A stretch of DNA of 64,000 nt from Microbacterium ureisolvens. GTDB lineage: Bacteria > Actinomycetota > Actinomycetes > Actinomycetales > Microbacteriaceae. A program made the position numbers and the translations under genes. Below the pieces are notes generated by a model. It was not told the DNA's origin. It ran no database searches and was given only the letters and a program-made list of their open reading frames with translations. Of this stretch, positions 1 through 8,834 are shown in pieces. Each line of letters starts with the position of its first letter. The stretch's first letter is position 1. Where the stretch lies: assembly GCF_019511645.1 (NCBI RefSeq), contig NZ_JAEUAX010000007.1, forward strand, positions 124,001-188,000, given 5' to 3'.

Positions 1-818
1 ATCACCTTCACCGCGCCGTTCGCCTTGAGCGCCTCGGCGGCCTTCACGATCGTGCCGCCGGTGTCGATCATGTCGTCGACCAGGAGGCAGACCCGCCCGT
101 CGACGGCGCCGACGATCTCGTTGACCGTGACCTGGTTGGCGACGTTCGGGTCACGGCGCTTGTGGATGATCGCGAGCGGCGCGCCCAGGCTGTCGGACCA
201 CTGGTCGGCGACGCGCACGCGCCCGGTGTCGGGCGAGACGACGGTCAGCCGCTCGCGGTCTTGCGCGCTCAGCGTGCTCTCGAAGTACTCGAGCAGCACG
301 GGCTTGGCGAACAGGTGATCGACGGGGCCGTCGAAGAAGCCCTGGATCTGCGCGGCGTGCAGGTCGACGCTCATGACGCGGTCGGCGCCCGCGGTCTTGA
401 AGAGGTCGGCGACGAGGCGGGCGCTGATCGGCTCGCGGCCACGGCCCTTCTTGTCCTGCCGGGAATACGGGAAGTACGGTGCGACGACGGTGATCCGCTT
501 GGCCGACGCGCGCTTGGCGGCGTCGAGCATGATGAGCGTCTCCATCATCCACTCGTTGACCGGTGGTCCGAAGCTCTGGATGAGGAACAGGTCGCAGCCG
601 CGGATCGAGACCTCGAAACGGGTCAGGATCTCCCCCGACGCGAACGTGCGGTACTCGGTCGGCACGAGCTCCGTGCTCAGCTGCGCAGCGACCTCGGCCG
701 CGAGCTCGGGATGCGAGCTTCCCCGTGCGACCACGAGGCGCTTCTTCGTCTTCGCGACGAGTCCCGGGGCGATGTCGTTCGCCCGGTCGAGCTCAACGGT
801 CTTCTTCTTGCGCGCCAT
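1..818 (-). CDS. prs: Ribose-phosphate pyrophosphokinase (PRPP synthetase), 3' end cut off by window edge
   Basis: Transfers pyrophosphate from ATP to ribose 5-phosphate, giving PRPP for nucleotide, histidine and tryptophan synthesis; cytosolic. The 272 visible residues start MARKKKTVELDR and include the family segments FASGEILTRFEVSIRGCD, APYFPYSRQDKKGRGREPIS (ATP/flexible loop), VDLHAAQIQGFFD, and the PRPP-binding signature VDDMIDTGGT near the visible end. About 50 C-terminal residues lie beyond position 1. The start is ATG at 816-818, inside the 3' end of glmU: the two genes overlap by 26 nt on the same strand, so translation is probably coupled. glmU-prs adjacency is conserved in actinobacteria. 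Confidence 0.97.
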   Translation of the reverse strand, partial: MARKKKTVELDRANDIAPGLVAKTKKRLVVARGSSHPELAAEVAAQLSTELVPTEYRTFASGEILTRFEVSIRGCDLFLIQSFGPPVNEWMMETLIMLDAAKRASAKRITVVAPYFPYSRQDKKGRGREPISARLVADLFKTAGADRVMSVDLHAAQIQGFFDGPVDHLFAKPVLLEYFESTLSAQDRERLTVVSPDTGRVRVADQWSDSLGAPLAIIHKRRDPNVANQVTVNEIVGAVDGRVCLLVDDMIDTGGTIVKAAEALKANGAVKV

Positions 819-2265
819 CGTCCGCCTTCTGTGCGCTGCGGGCCTTGGCGGCGACGTCCGCCGCTCCGGTACCCGGTCTGTTCTTCTCGACCCACCCCTC
901 GACGTTGCGCTGAGGGGCGACGCTGAGAGCGAGGGCACCGGCGGGCACATCCTTGCGGATGACCGCCCCCGCCCCGGTCTTCGCGCCGTCTCCGATCCTA
1001 ACGGGCGCCACGAAGACGTTGTGCGAGCCGGAGTGGACCTCGTCGCCGATCTCGGTGCGGTGCTTCGTCAGGTCGTCGTAGTTCGCGGTGATCGCGCCGG
1101 CGCCCAGGTTGACGTGCTTGCCGATCGTGGTGTCGCCGATGTACGACAGGTGCGGCACCTTGCTGCCCTCGCCGATCGTCGAGTTCTTGGTCTCCACGAA
1201 GGTGCCGATCTTGCCCTTGTCGCCGAGGTACGTGCCCGGGCGCAGGTAGGCGAACGGTCCCACGGTGGCCTTGGCGCCGATGACGGCCAGCGTCGCGTCG
1301 GTGCGGGTGACGGTGGCGTCCTCCCCGACCTCGCAGTCGACGAGGCTGGTGTCGGGCCCGACGGTCGCACCGCTCGCGATGACGGTGGTGCGCAGGATGT
1401 GCGTGTTGGGCAGCACCGTGACGTCGGGGGCCAACTTCGCGTCGACGTCGATCCACGTCGTCGCGGGGTCGATGATCGTCGCCCCCTCGAGCTGCCAGTG
1501 ACGGACGATGCGCGCGTTCAGCACGCGGGCCGCCTCGGCCAGCTGCACGCGGTCGTTCACGCCGAGGGCGGCCGCGGCATCGGGGGCCGTCTGCGCCGCC
1601 ACGAGCAGGCCGTCGCCGCGCAAGAGCGCGACGACATCCGTCAGATACTTCTCGCCCTGCGCGTTCGCGGTGCCGACGAGCGCCAGCTCGGTGCGCAGCG
1701 CCTGGATCTGGAAGACGTACACCCCCGCGTTGATCTCGGTGACGGACGCCTCGTCCGCGGTGGCATCCTTCTGCTCGACGATGCGCGACACGGCACCGTC
1801 GGCGTCGCGGATCACACGGCCGTAGCCGGTGGCGTCGTCGAGCGAGGCGCTGAGCACGGTCGCGGCGACGGCACGGTCGCGGTGCGTGCGCACGAGCGCG
1901 GCGAGCGTGTCGGCTTCCAGGAGCGGCACGTCCCCGCTGAGGACGAGCACGTCGCCGGCGAAGTCGCCGAGGGCGTCGAGCGCCACCTCCACCGCGCGGC
2001 CGGTGCCCGGGATGTCGTCCTGGTCGACGACCACCGCTGCGGGCACCGCCTTCACCACGGCGTCGGCGACGAGGTCGCGCTCGTGGCGCACGACGACGAC
2101 GACGCGCTCGGGCTCGAGGGCGATCGCGGTGTCGAGCACGTGCCCGACGAGCGGACGCCCGCCGATGCGGTGCAGCACCTTGGGCACCGAGGACTTCATG
2201 CGCGTGCCTTGTCCTGCGGCCAGGACGATGACGGCCAGTGCGTTGTCGCGGGTCGTGTCGGTCAT
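793..2265 (-). CDS. glmU: Bifunctional GlmU: glucosamine-1-P acetyltransferase / UDP-GlcNAc pyrophosphorylase
   Basis: Makes UDP-N-acetylglucosamine for peptidoglycan. 490 residues. The N-terminal uridylyltransferase has VIVLAAGQGTRMKSS near residue 13 and the NAGVYVF segment. The C-terminal left-handed beta-helix has hexapeptide repeats, including GPFAYLRPGT, GTFVETKNS, PHLSYIGDTTIG and NLGAGAITANYDD. The ATG at 2263-2265 gives the expected N-terminus. The start lies one base after the discriminator base of tRNA-Gln, so the only purine-rich stretch that could act as a ribosome site (GGCGGAG) is the tRNA acceptor 3' strand. Either initiation uses the tRNA end or tRNA processing leaves a nearly leaderless message. 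The 3' end overlaps prs. Confidence 0.97.
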   Translation of the reverse strand: MTDTTRDNALAVIVLAAGQGTRMKSSVPKVLHRIGGRPLVGHVLDTAIALEPERVVVVVRHERDLVADAVVKAVPAAVVVDQDDIPGTGRAVEVALDALGDFAGDVLVLSGDVPLLEADTLAALVRTHRDRAVAATVLSASLDDATGYGRVIRDADGAVSRIVEQKDATADEASVTEINAGVYVFQIQALRTELALVGTANAQGEKYLTDVVALLRGDGLLVAAQTAPDAAAALGVNDRVQLAEAARVLNARIVRHWQLEGATIIDPATTWIDVDAKLAPDVTVLPNTHILRTTVIASGATVGPDTSLVDCEVGEDATVTRTDATLAVIGAKATVGPFAYLRPGTYLGDKGKIGTFVETKNSTIGEGSKVPHLSYIGDTTIGKHVNLGAGAITANYDDLTKHRTEIGDEVHSGSHNVFVAPVRIGDGAKTGAGAVIRKDVPAGALALSVAPQRNVEGWVEKNRPGTGAADVAAKARSAQKADDGAQEEDR

Positions 2266-2266
2266 G

Positions 2267-2338
2267 CTCCGCCGCCAGGACTCGAACCTAGACCTCACAG
2301 CTCCAAAGGCTGTCGTGCTGCCATTACACCACGGCGGA
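2267..2338 (-). tRNA. tRNA-Gln (anticodon TTG)
   Basis: The minus-strand sequence folds as a standard cloverleaf. The acceptor TCCGCCG pairs with CGGCGGA and is followed by discriminator G at 2267. The anticodon stem ACAGC/GCTGT encloses the 7-base loop CTTTGGA with TTG at positions 34-36. The T arm contains GGTTCGAGTCC. CCA is not encoded. It is directly followed by the glmU start codon with a single base between them. Confidence 0.95.
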
Positions 2339-2430
2339 CCACGGCGCTCCCGGGTGCCGGGCGCCGCCCGTCAAGTCTGCCAGATGCCCCGCGCGCACCC
2401 GTCCCGGAGGCCGCCTCGCGTGCCGATCGC

Positions 2431-2490
2431 GTGCTCTCGCCGAGGCGACACGTCATCCGCGTTCGGATCGTGTCGTCCCGGCGAGAGCAC
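2431..2490. repeat. Long intergenic palindrome / stem-loop
   Basis: A 12-bp perfect outer arm GTGCTCTCGCCG (2431-2442) pairs with CGGCGAGAGCAC (2479-2490). A 3+3 internal stretch can largely pair. Inner arms CGACACG/CGTGTCG and ATCCG/CGGAT close on loop CGTT. It sits between tRNA-Gln (leftward) and the MarR gene (rightward), upstream of both, so it is not a terminator for either. It could be an extragenic palindrome or a regulatory site. No T-run follows on either strand. Confidence 0.7.
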
Positions 2491-2543
2491 ACGATGTCGG
2501 CGTGAGCGCGGGGACGCAGCATCCGTCCCGGGATAATGGGGGC

Positions 2544-3047
2544 ATGACGGGGCAGAGCGACGAGGTGGACCGCATCGTCGAGGCATGGACCACGCAGCGC
2601 CCCGACCTGGACTTCTCGCCGCTCGGCGTGCTGTCGCGCGTCGACCGGCTGTCGCGGCACCTCGACCGGGCTCGCCGCGACGCGTTCAGGCGCAGCGAGC
2701 TCGAGCCCTGGGAGTGGGACGTGCTGTCGGCATTGCGCCGGGCGGGCGAGCCGTTCCAGCTGAGCCCGAAGCAGCTGCTGCAGCAGACCCTGGTCTCGAG
2801 CGGCACGATGACGAACCGCATCGACCGTCTCGTCGGGCGCCGGCTGGTGCGTCGCGAATCCGACCCCGACGACGGCCGCAGCATCTTGGTCACCCTGACC
2901 GATGAGGGCAGGATCCGGGTGGATGCTGCGATCACGCGTCTCGTCGACGCCGAGGCGCTCCTGCTCGAAGCGCTGTCCCGCGGCGACCGCGACAGGCTCG
3001 CCGCGCTGCTGCGCAAGCTCAGCCTCGGCTTCGACGCCGCCGACTGA
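2544..3047 (+). CDS. MarR-family transcriptional regulator
   Basis: A 167-residue dimeric winged-helix DNA-binding protein. The MarR core is visible: a helical N-terminal dimerisation part, a recognition region SPKQLLQQTLVSSGTMTNRI, a wing LVRRESDPDDGRSILVTLT with the DxRxxxVxLT signature near residues 110-120, and a C-terminal dimerisation helix. The ATG at 2544 follows GATAAT by six bases, so the mRNA may be leaderless; a GGGGG run just upstream could instead serve as ribosome site. It converges on the ABC-F gene with 8 bp between stops. Its target is not evident; the palindrome at 2431-2490 lies upstream. Confidence 0.9.
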   Translation: MTGQSDEVDRIVEAWTTQRPDLDFSPLGVLSRVDRLSRHLDRARRDAFRRSELEPWEWDVLSALRRAGEPFQLSPKQLLQQTLVSSGTMTNRIDRLVGRRLVRRESDPDDGRSILVTLTDEGRIRVDAAITRLVDAEALLLEALSRGDRDRLAALLRKLSLGFDAAD

Positions 3048-3055
3048 CCGCGGGC

Positions 3056-4867
3056 TCAGCCGATCTGCTCGGTGAGCTCGAACCAGCGCTCCTCGACGCC
3101 GTCGCGCTCCTTCTCGAGCTCGCCGATGCGCGCCATCTCAGCGCCGAGGCCGACGTAGTCGGACTGGTCGTGGTCGGCGAGCGCCGTGCGCGCGGCGCCG
3201 ATCTGCGTCTCGAGCTTCTCGAGGCGGCGCTCCAGCGACGCGACCTCCTTCTGCGCGGCGCGCAGCTGCGGCCCTGACAGCGATGACGTGGTGGAGACGG
3301 ATGCCGCGGCCGCAGCATCCGCCGCCTTCGACGTCGCGGGCCCCGCGGTCTTCTCGCGCTCGCGCAGGCGCAGGTACTCGTCGACGCCGCCGGGGAGGTG
3401 CCGGACGTGGCCGCCCAGGATCGCGTACTGCTGGTCGGTGACGCGCTCGATGAAGTACCGGTCGTGCGACACCACCAGGAGCGTGCCCGGCCACGAATCG
3501 AGGAGGTCCTCGATGGCGGCGAGCATGTCGGTGTCCAGGTCGTTCGTCGGCTCGTCGAGGATCAGCACATTGGGCTGCTCGAGGAGTATGAGCAGCAGCT
3601 GCAGACGGCGCTTCTGACCGCCCGAGAGGTCCTTGACCGGGGTGGAGAGCTGCGCGCTCTGGAAGCCCATGCTCTCGAGCAGCTGACCGGGCGTGAGCTC
3701 CTGCGCCTTCGAGCCGCTGCCGAACGTGTACGTGGTGCGCAGACGTGAGATGACGACGCGGACCGGATCGTCGAGGTGCTCCTCGAGCTCGTCGAGGCGC
3801 TGCGTGAGCGTCGCGACCTTGACGGTCTTGCCCCGCTTCACGCGGCCGGCGGTCGGCTCCACATCACCCGACACCAGCCCCAGGAGCGTGGACTTTCCGG
3901 CACCGTTGACGCCGAGGATGCCGGTGCGCTCGCCGGGCGCGATGCGCCACTCCACCGGATGCAGCACCTCGCGCCCGTCATACGAGACGGCCGCGTCGAG
4001 GAGGTCGACGACGTCCTTGCCGAGGCGCGACACAGCGAGCGAACGCAGCTCGGTGGCATTGCGGATCTCGGGTACGTCGGCGATCAGGACGTTCGCGGCG
4101 TCGATGCGGAACTTCGGCTTCGACGTGCGCGCCGGCGCGCCGCGGCGCAGCCATGCGAGCTCCTTGCGGGCGAGGTTCTGACGGCGCTGCTCGATGACCG
4201 CTGCCTGGCGATCGCGCTCGACTCGCTGCAGGATGTACGCCGCGTACCCGCCCTCGAAAGGCTCGACGATGCGGTCGTGCACCTCCCACGTCGTGTTGCA
4301 CACCTCGTCGAGGAACCAGCGGTCGTGCGTCACGACCAGGAGGCCGCCCTGGTTCGCCGGCCACCGCCGCTTGACGTGCTCGGCCAGCCACGCGATCGCC
4401 TCGACGTCGAGGTGGTTGGTCGGCTCGTCGAGGAACAGCACGTCGTGGTCGCCCACCAGCAGGGCCGCGAGCGACACCCGGCGGCGCTGACCACCCGACA
4501 GCCCCGCGACGGGGCCGTCCCACGCGAGGTCGCCGAGGAGGCCCGCGATGACGTCGCGCGTGCGCGCGTCGCCGGCCCACTCGTGATCCGGGCGGTCGCC
4601 GACCACGGCCTCACGGATCGTGAGGGAGTCGTCGAGCGTGTCGGCCTGGTCGAGCACTCCCACCCGGACACCGCCGCGCACCGTGACGCGGCCGCCGTCG
4701 GGCTCCAGGCGTCCGGCGAGCATCGCCAGCAGACTCGACTTGCCGTCGCCGTTGCGGCCGACCACGCCGATCCGGTCGCCCTCGTCGATGCCCAGCGACA
4801 CGCGGTCGAAGACGACCTTGGTCGGAAACTCCAGGTGCAGGGCCTCGGCCCCCAGAAGATGTGCCAT
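3056..4867 (-). CDS. ABC-F family ATPase, Uup-like
   Basis: A soluble duplicated ATPase of 603 residues without membrane segments; ABC-F proteins act on ribosomes. Each half has a full set of motifs: Walker A GRNGDGKSS (about residue 37) and GVNGAGKST; signatures LSGGQRRR and LSGGQKRR; Walker B LFLDEPTNHLD and LILDEPTNDLD. The C-terminus is a charged predicted coiled coil (ASLERRLEKLETQIGAAR onward), as in the Uup subgroup. The first P-loop has Asp where Ala or Ser is usual. A GAGGGG ribosome site precedes the ATG. An ABC-F gene downstream of ispE is common in actinobacteria, so this belongs to the conserved backbone. Confidence 0.93.
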   Translation of the reverse strand: MAHLLGAEALHLEFPTKVVFDRVSLGIDEGDRIGVVGRNGDGKSSLLAMLAGRLEPDGGRVTVRGGVRVGVLDQADTLDDSLTIREAVVGDRPDHEWAGDARTRDVIAGLLGDLAWDGPVAGLSGGQRRRVSLAALLVGDHDVLFLDEPTNHLDVEAIAWLAEHVKRRWPANQGGLLVVTHDRWFLDEVCNTTWEVHDRIVEPFEGGYAAYILQRVERDRQAAVIEQRRQNLARKELAWLRRGAPARTSKPKFRIDAANVLIADVPEIRNATELRSLAVSRLGKDVVDLLDAAVSYDGREVLHPVEWRIAPGERTGILGVNGAGKSTLLGLVSGDVEPTAGRVKRGKTVKVATLTQRLDELEEHLDDPVRVVISRLRTTYTFGSGSKAQELTPGQLLESMGFQSAQLSTPVKDLSGGQKRRLQLLLILLEQPNVLILDEPTNDLDTDMLAAIEDLLDSWPGTLLVVSHDRYFIERVTDQQYAILGGHVRHLPGGVDEYLRLREREKTAGPATSKAADAAAAASVSTTSSLSGPQLRAAQKEVASLERRLEKLETQIGAARTALADHDQSDYVGLGAEMARIGELEKERDGVEERWFELTEQIG

Positions 4868-5005
4868 GTCCCCTCAAGGCTAGGCGACGGACCGTGGCCG
4901 TGCCGCGAGCAGCCGCCGTTGCGCACAAGCGCTCTCCCCGGTGCTGTTCCGTCGCTGAACGAGGTCCGATCGCCGTCACACTTCGAGCGGGAGAAACCGG
5001 ACAGG

Positions 5006-5024
5006 TTAGGCTAGGCATACCTAG
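5006..5024 (+). promoter_or_regulatory. DtxR/IdeR-type iron box upstream of the acyl-activating fusion gene
   Basis: TTAGGCTAGGCATACCTAG matches the 19-bp consensus TWAGGTTAGSCTAACCTWA at 15 positions and is nearly palindromic. It lies 56 bp before the ATG at 5081. A second box with the same score precedes fbpA. An iron-dependent repressor of the DtxR/IdeR family would be expected to repress here when iron is sufficient. The regulator gene is not in the window. Confidence 0.78.
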
Positions 5025-5080
5025 CACCCGCGCATGCAGCTCATGCCGCATCTGCGCGCCAGGAGAAAGTCCCCGCCTTC

Positions 5081-7738
5081 ATGACAGCGACTGCGCCCGC
5101 CCTCGGCCTGTCCCTCCTCGGAGGAGATCCCGAACACACGGCGCTGATCGCCGACGGCACGCGGATCGACTACGCGGAGCTGGGCGAGCGGGTGAGGCGG
5201 CGCAGGCGCGAGCTCGGCGACGTGCGCCGACTCGTGATGATCGCGGCGGGCAACGCCGTCGAGCCGATCGTGACCTACCTCGCCGCGCTCGAGGGCGGAC
5301 ACCCCGTGCTTCTGGTCTCGGGCGACGCGGACGAGGCCGCCCGCGCCCACCGCGCATCCCTGATCGCGAGGTTCGACCCCGACGTCGTCGCGTACGACGG
5401 AGCCTCGGGCTGGACGCTCGACGAGCGCCGCCCGGGAAGCCGTCACGCGTTCCACCCCGACCTCGCCGTCCTCTCGAGCACGTCGGGCTCCACCGGCTCG
5501 CCGAAGCTGGTGCGGCTTTCGGCCGAGAACGTCCGCAGCAACGCGGCGTCGATCGCCGAGTACCTGGGGCTGACCGCCGCCGACCGCGCGGCCACGACGC
5601 TTCCGCTGCAGTACTGCTACGGCCTGTCGGTGGTCAACAGCCATCTGCTGACCGGCGCGAGCCTGGTGCTCACGGAGCGCTCCGTCGCCGACGAGGAGTT
5701 CTGGGTGCGGGCACGCGCCCACGCCGTCACGTCGTTCGCCGGCGTCCCCTACACGTTCGAGCTGCTCGAGGCGCGAGGCTTCGACGGCGGCGATCTTCCG
5801 TCCCTGCGCTACCTGACGCAGGCGGGCGGGCGCATGGCTCCCGATGCCGTGCGCCGGATCGCGCATCTCGGACAGCAGCGCGGGTTCGAGCTGTTCGTGA
5901 TGTACGGGCAGACCGAGGCCACCGCGCGCATGGCGTACCTCCCGCCCGATCTCGCGATGACGCACGCCGGCGCCATCGGGCGCCCTATCCCCGGCGGCGC
6001 GTTCCGCATCGACGCCGTAGACGGCGCCGAGTCCGGCGAGCTGGTGTACGAGGGCCCGAACGTCATGATGGGCTACGCCCACGGCCCCGAGGACTTCGCC
6101 CTCGGACGCACCGTGACCGAGCTGCGCACCGGAGACGTCGCGCGGCTGCGCACCGACGGGCTCTACGAGATCGTCGGCCGCATGAACCGCTTCGTGAAAG
6201 TGTTCGGTCTGCGCCTCGACCTCGACCGCGTCGAGCGCCTCCTCGCCGACGAGGGGATCGAGGTGCGCGCGGCGAGCGCCGACGAGCGGCTGCTGCTGTT
6301 CGTGACCTCCGACCGCGCGGCGGCCGGTGCGCGCGAGCGCGCGGCGGCCCTCACGGGCGTGCCGGCGCGGGTGATCGGCGCGTACGCGGTGACCGAGTTC
6401 CCCCGCACGTCCAACGGCAAGCGCGACTACGCGGCGCTGGTGCGCTTCGCCGCCGTCCACGACCGCACTGCCGCGGCGGCCACCGCGGCGCCGCCCGTAC
6501 CGGCCGCGGTCACGCCCGAGACCGTACGCGATCTGTACGCCTCGCTCCTCGGCAAGCCCGACGCGGGCCTCGACGACACGTTCGCCGGGCTCGGCGGCGA
6601 CTCCCTGAGCTACGTCGAGGTGTCGCTGCGCCTGGAGGACATCGTCGGCACCCTCCCCCGGGACTGGCCGACGCGCACCCCCCGCGAGCTGGCGGCCCGC
6701 GCGGCGCCCGCGCAGCCGGCTGTCGCCACAGCGGAAACGGATGCCGCGCCCGCGGGTGAGCCGGCGGCAGCGGCCGTGCGGCCGCGGCCTCGCCGGCGCG
6801 CCTGGACGCGTCTCGAGACGCCGGTCGTGCTGCGGGCGGCGGCGATCTTCCTCATCGTCGCCACCCACGCCGACCTGCTCGCACTGAAGGGCGGGGCGCA
6901 CCTGCTGCTCGCCGTCGCCGGCTACAACCTGGCGCGATTCCAGCTGGCACCCGTCGAGGGCACCGCGCGCCTGCGGCGGCTGGGCTCCAGCGCCGCGCAG
7001 CTGGCGGTGCCCGCGGTGCTGTGGATCGGCGCCGTTGCCCTCATCACCGGCCAGTACGCGCCGACGACCGTCGGGCTCGTGAACAACCTCGTCCCGGGCG
7101 ACGGGCGGTGGAACGAGCAGTGGCAGTTCTGGTTCCTCGAGGCGATGCTCTGGTCGTTCGCCGGCGCAGCGGCGCTCTTCGCCGTGCGCCGCATCGAGCG
7201 GCTGGAACGGCGGGCGCCGTTCGGGTTCGCCCTCGTGGCGTTCGTGGTCGCACTCGCGGCCCGCTTCGCGATCGCCGGACCCACCGCGGAGTACGTGGAG
7301 CGGTACTCGGCCCCGGTCGTCCTGTGGCTCGTCGCCCTCGGGTGGCTCGTGTCGCGCGCGGACACCGCCGCCAGGCGCATCCTCGTCTCGGTGGTCGCGG
7401 TCACGGCGACATTCGGCTTCTTCGGGGAGCCCTGGCGCGAGGCCGTCGTCGCGGGCGGGATCCTGGCGCTCGTGTGGATCCGGGCCATCCCTCTCCCCCG
7501 TTTCGCGGTGCCGCTCGTGGTCACCGTGGCGGGAGCATCCCTGTTCGTGTACCTCACGCACTGGCAGGTGTACCCGCCGTTCGAAGAGAGCGCGCCGTGG
7601 CTCGGGACGCTGCTGTCGTTCGTCGTGGGCGTGATCGCCTACCGTCTCTACTCCCAGGCGGCCGCCGGCGCGGTGGCGGGGTGGGCGCGGCTGCGCCGCG
7701 CGACGGCGCCGGTCAGCCTGCGGCTGCGCCGCGCGTGA
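5081..7738 (+). CDS. Fusion of adenylation domain, acyl/peptidyl carrier domain and membrane acyltransferase-3-like domain
   Basis: An 885-residue three-part protein. Residues 1-455 are an adenylate-forming ligase: A3 loop STSGSTGSPK (133-142), A5 YGQTE (275-279), A7 RTGD (349-352), A8 GRMNRFVKVFG, A10 SNGK with K447. Residues 478-540 are a carrier domain with GGDS; S508 is the expected phosphopantetheine site. After a Pro/Ala linker, residues 580-870 are about 8-10 hydrophobic segments with an early conserved-type His (ATHAD, H596), like acyltransferase family 3. The region where amino-acid-activating domains carry a substrate-binding Asp reads LPLQYCYGLS, so a simple carboxylic acid seems likelier; this is inference. 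A DtxR-type box lies upstream. The 3' end overlaps convergent fbpC by 26 nt. A purine-rich AGGAGA lies rather far (15 nt) from the ATG. Substrate and acceptor are unknown. Confidence 0.85.
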   Translation: MTATAPALGLSLLGGDPEHTALIADGTRIDYAELGERVRRRRRELGDVRRLVMIAAGNAVEPIVTYLAALEGGHPVLLVSGDADEAARAHRASLIARFDPDVVAYDGASGWTLDERRPGSRHAFHPDLAVLSSTSGSTGSPKLVRLSAENVRSNAASIAEYLGLTAADRAATTLPLQYCYGLSVVNSHLLTGASLVLTERSVADEEFWVRARAHAVTSFAGVPYTFELLEARGFDGGDLPSLRYLTQAGGRMAPDAVRRIAHLGQQRGFELFVMYGQTEATARMAYLPPDLAMTHAGAIGRPIPGGAFRIDAVDGAESGELVYEGPNVMMGYAHGPEDFALGRTVTELRTGDVARLRTDGLYEIVGRMNRFVKVFGLRLDLDRVERLLADEGIEVRAASADERLLLFVTSDRAAAGARERAAALTGVPARVIGAYAVTEFPRTSNGKRDYAALVRFAAVHDRTAAAATAAPPVPAAVTPETVRDLYASLLGKPDAGLDDTFAGLGGDSLSYVEVSLRLEDIVGTLPRDWPTRTPRELAARAAPAQPAVATAETDAAPAGEPAAAAVRPRPRRRAWTRLETPVVLRAAAIFLIVATHADLLALKGGAHLLLAVAGYNLARFQLAPVEGTARLRRLGSSAAQLAVPAVLWIGAVALITGQYAPTTVGLVNNLVPGDGRWNEQWQFWFLEAMLWSFAGAAALFAVRRIERLERRAPFGFALVAFVVALAARFAIAGPTAEYVERYSAPVVLWLVALGWLVSRADTAARRILVSVVAVTATFGFFGEPWREAVVAGGILALVWIRAIPLPRFAVPLVVTVAGASLFVYLTHWQVYPPFEESAPWLGTLLSFVVGVIAYRLYSQAAAGAVAGWARLRRATAPVSLRLRRA

Positions 7739-8834
7739 CGACACTTCCGGTCGCGGCGGTCTCGCCCGAGGCGGCGTAGAGGACGACCCCGCCATCGACG
7801 ATCACGCGCACCGCCGTTCCGGGAGCGAACGCGGCCGCGCGATGCTGCGGCACCCGGTACATGAGCTCGGCCTGGAGCTCGCCGCTGCCGACGCGCAGCC
7901 GCAGGTCGGCGGTCGACCCGGCGGGGCGCACGGCGACGACCGTGCCGTTGGCCACCGGGGCAAGGCCGGCGGCCGCCCCGTGCGCCGCGGCTGCCACCCG
8001 CAACTGCGCAGGGCGCACCATCGCCCGCACGCGCGAGGCCCCGCCCGACAGGTCGTGCCGCACGTCCAGGCGGCCGAACCCGCACTCCACGCCGTCCGCG
8101 TCGGCGCGAGCGGGAACCACGAGCGCGTCGCCGAGGAACAGTGCCACGCTCGCGTCGATCGGCGCGTCGTACACCGCCATCGGGTCGCCGGACTGCACGA
8201 GACGACCGCCCACGAGGACGCCGACCTGGTGGCCGAACGACAGGGCCTCGTGCTGATCGTGGGTCACCAGCACGGCGGTGACGCCGCTCTGCTCGAGGAC
8301 GTCGACGACCGCATCACGGGTGGCGGATCGCAGGCCGGTGTCGAGCGCGCTGAACGGCTCGTCGAGCAGGATCATCGCGGGATTCTGAGCGAGTGCCCGC
8401 GCGAGGGCGACCCGTTGCTGCTGGCCGCCGGACAGCTCGTGCGGCATCCGCGCGGCGAGGTCCGGATGCAGGGAGGCGAGCTCGAGGAGTTCACGCACGC
8501 GGCCGGCGCGGCCGGGTCCGCGCGGGAGACCGAACGCGATGTTGCGGGCGACCGACAGATGCGGGAACAGCGCGCCGTCCTGCGCGACGTACCCGATGCC
8601 GCGTCGGTGAGTCGGCACTGTTCGGCCGTGCCCCGACAGCTCACGGCCCCCCAGACTGATCACTCCGGCGTCGGGGTCGATGAATCCCGCGACGAGGCGC
8701 AGCAGCGTGGTCTTGCCGCTTCCCGAGGCTCCGACCAGTGCGAGGCGGGTGCCCTGGGGAACCTCGAGCGAGACGTCGCGCAGCACCTCGGTGCCGCCGT
8801 ACGCCTTCGAGACGCCCTCCAGCCGAAGAGTCAT
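7713..8834 (-). CDS. fbpC: Ferric iron ABC transporter, ATP-binding protein (FbpC type)
   Basis: A 373-residue ATPase that would power ferric iron import with the FbpB and FbpA homologues. Walker A GASGSGKTT is near residue 38, Q-loop VAQDGALF, signature LSGGQQQRVALARAL, Walker B MILLDEPFSALD, H-loop VTHDQHEA. A C-terminal TOBE-like regulatory region follows (about residues 230-373, with VRPAQLRV). The ATG at 8832-8834 overlaps the fbpB stop as ATGA; a longer upstream reading is only open frame through fbpB. The 3' end overlaps the oppositely oriented acyl-activating fusion gene by 26 nt. Confidence 0.92.
   Translation of the reverse strand: MTLRLEGVSKAYGGTEVLRDVSLEVPQGTRLALVGASGSGKTTLLRLVAGFIDPDAGVISLGGRELSGHGRTVPTHRRGIGYVAQDGALFPHLSVARNIAFGLPRGPGRAGRVRELLELASLHPDLAARMPHELSGGQQQRVALARALAQNPAMILLDEPFSALDTGLRSATRDAVVDVLEQSGVTAVLVTHDQHEALSFGHQVGVLVGGRLVQSGDPMAVYDAPIDASVALFLGDALVVPARADADGVECGFGRLDVRHDLSGGASRVRAMVRPAQLRVAAAAHGAAAGLAPVANGTVVAVRPAGSTADLRLRVGSGELQAELMYRVPQHRAAAFAPGTAVRVIVDGGVVLYAASGETAATGSVVTRGAAAG

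Noticed and set aside
5021..7795. 924-codon open frame antisense to the acyl-activating fusion gene
   Set aside because: It mirrors the codons of a high-GC gene, is rich in Arg/Gly/His without domain motifs, and has no ribosome site. The plus-strand gene has clear catalytic motifs.
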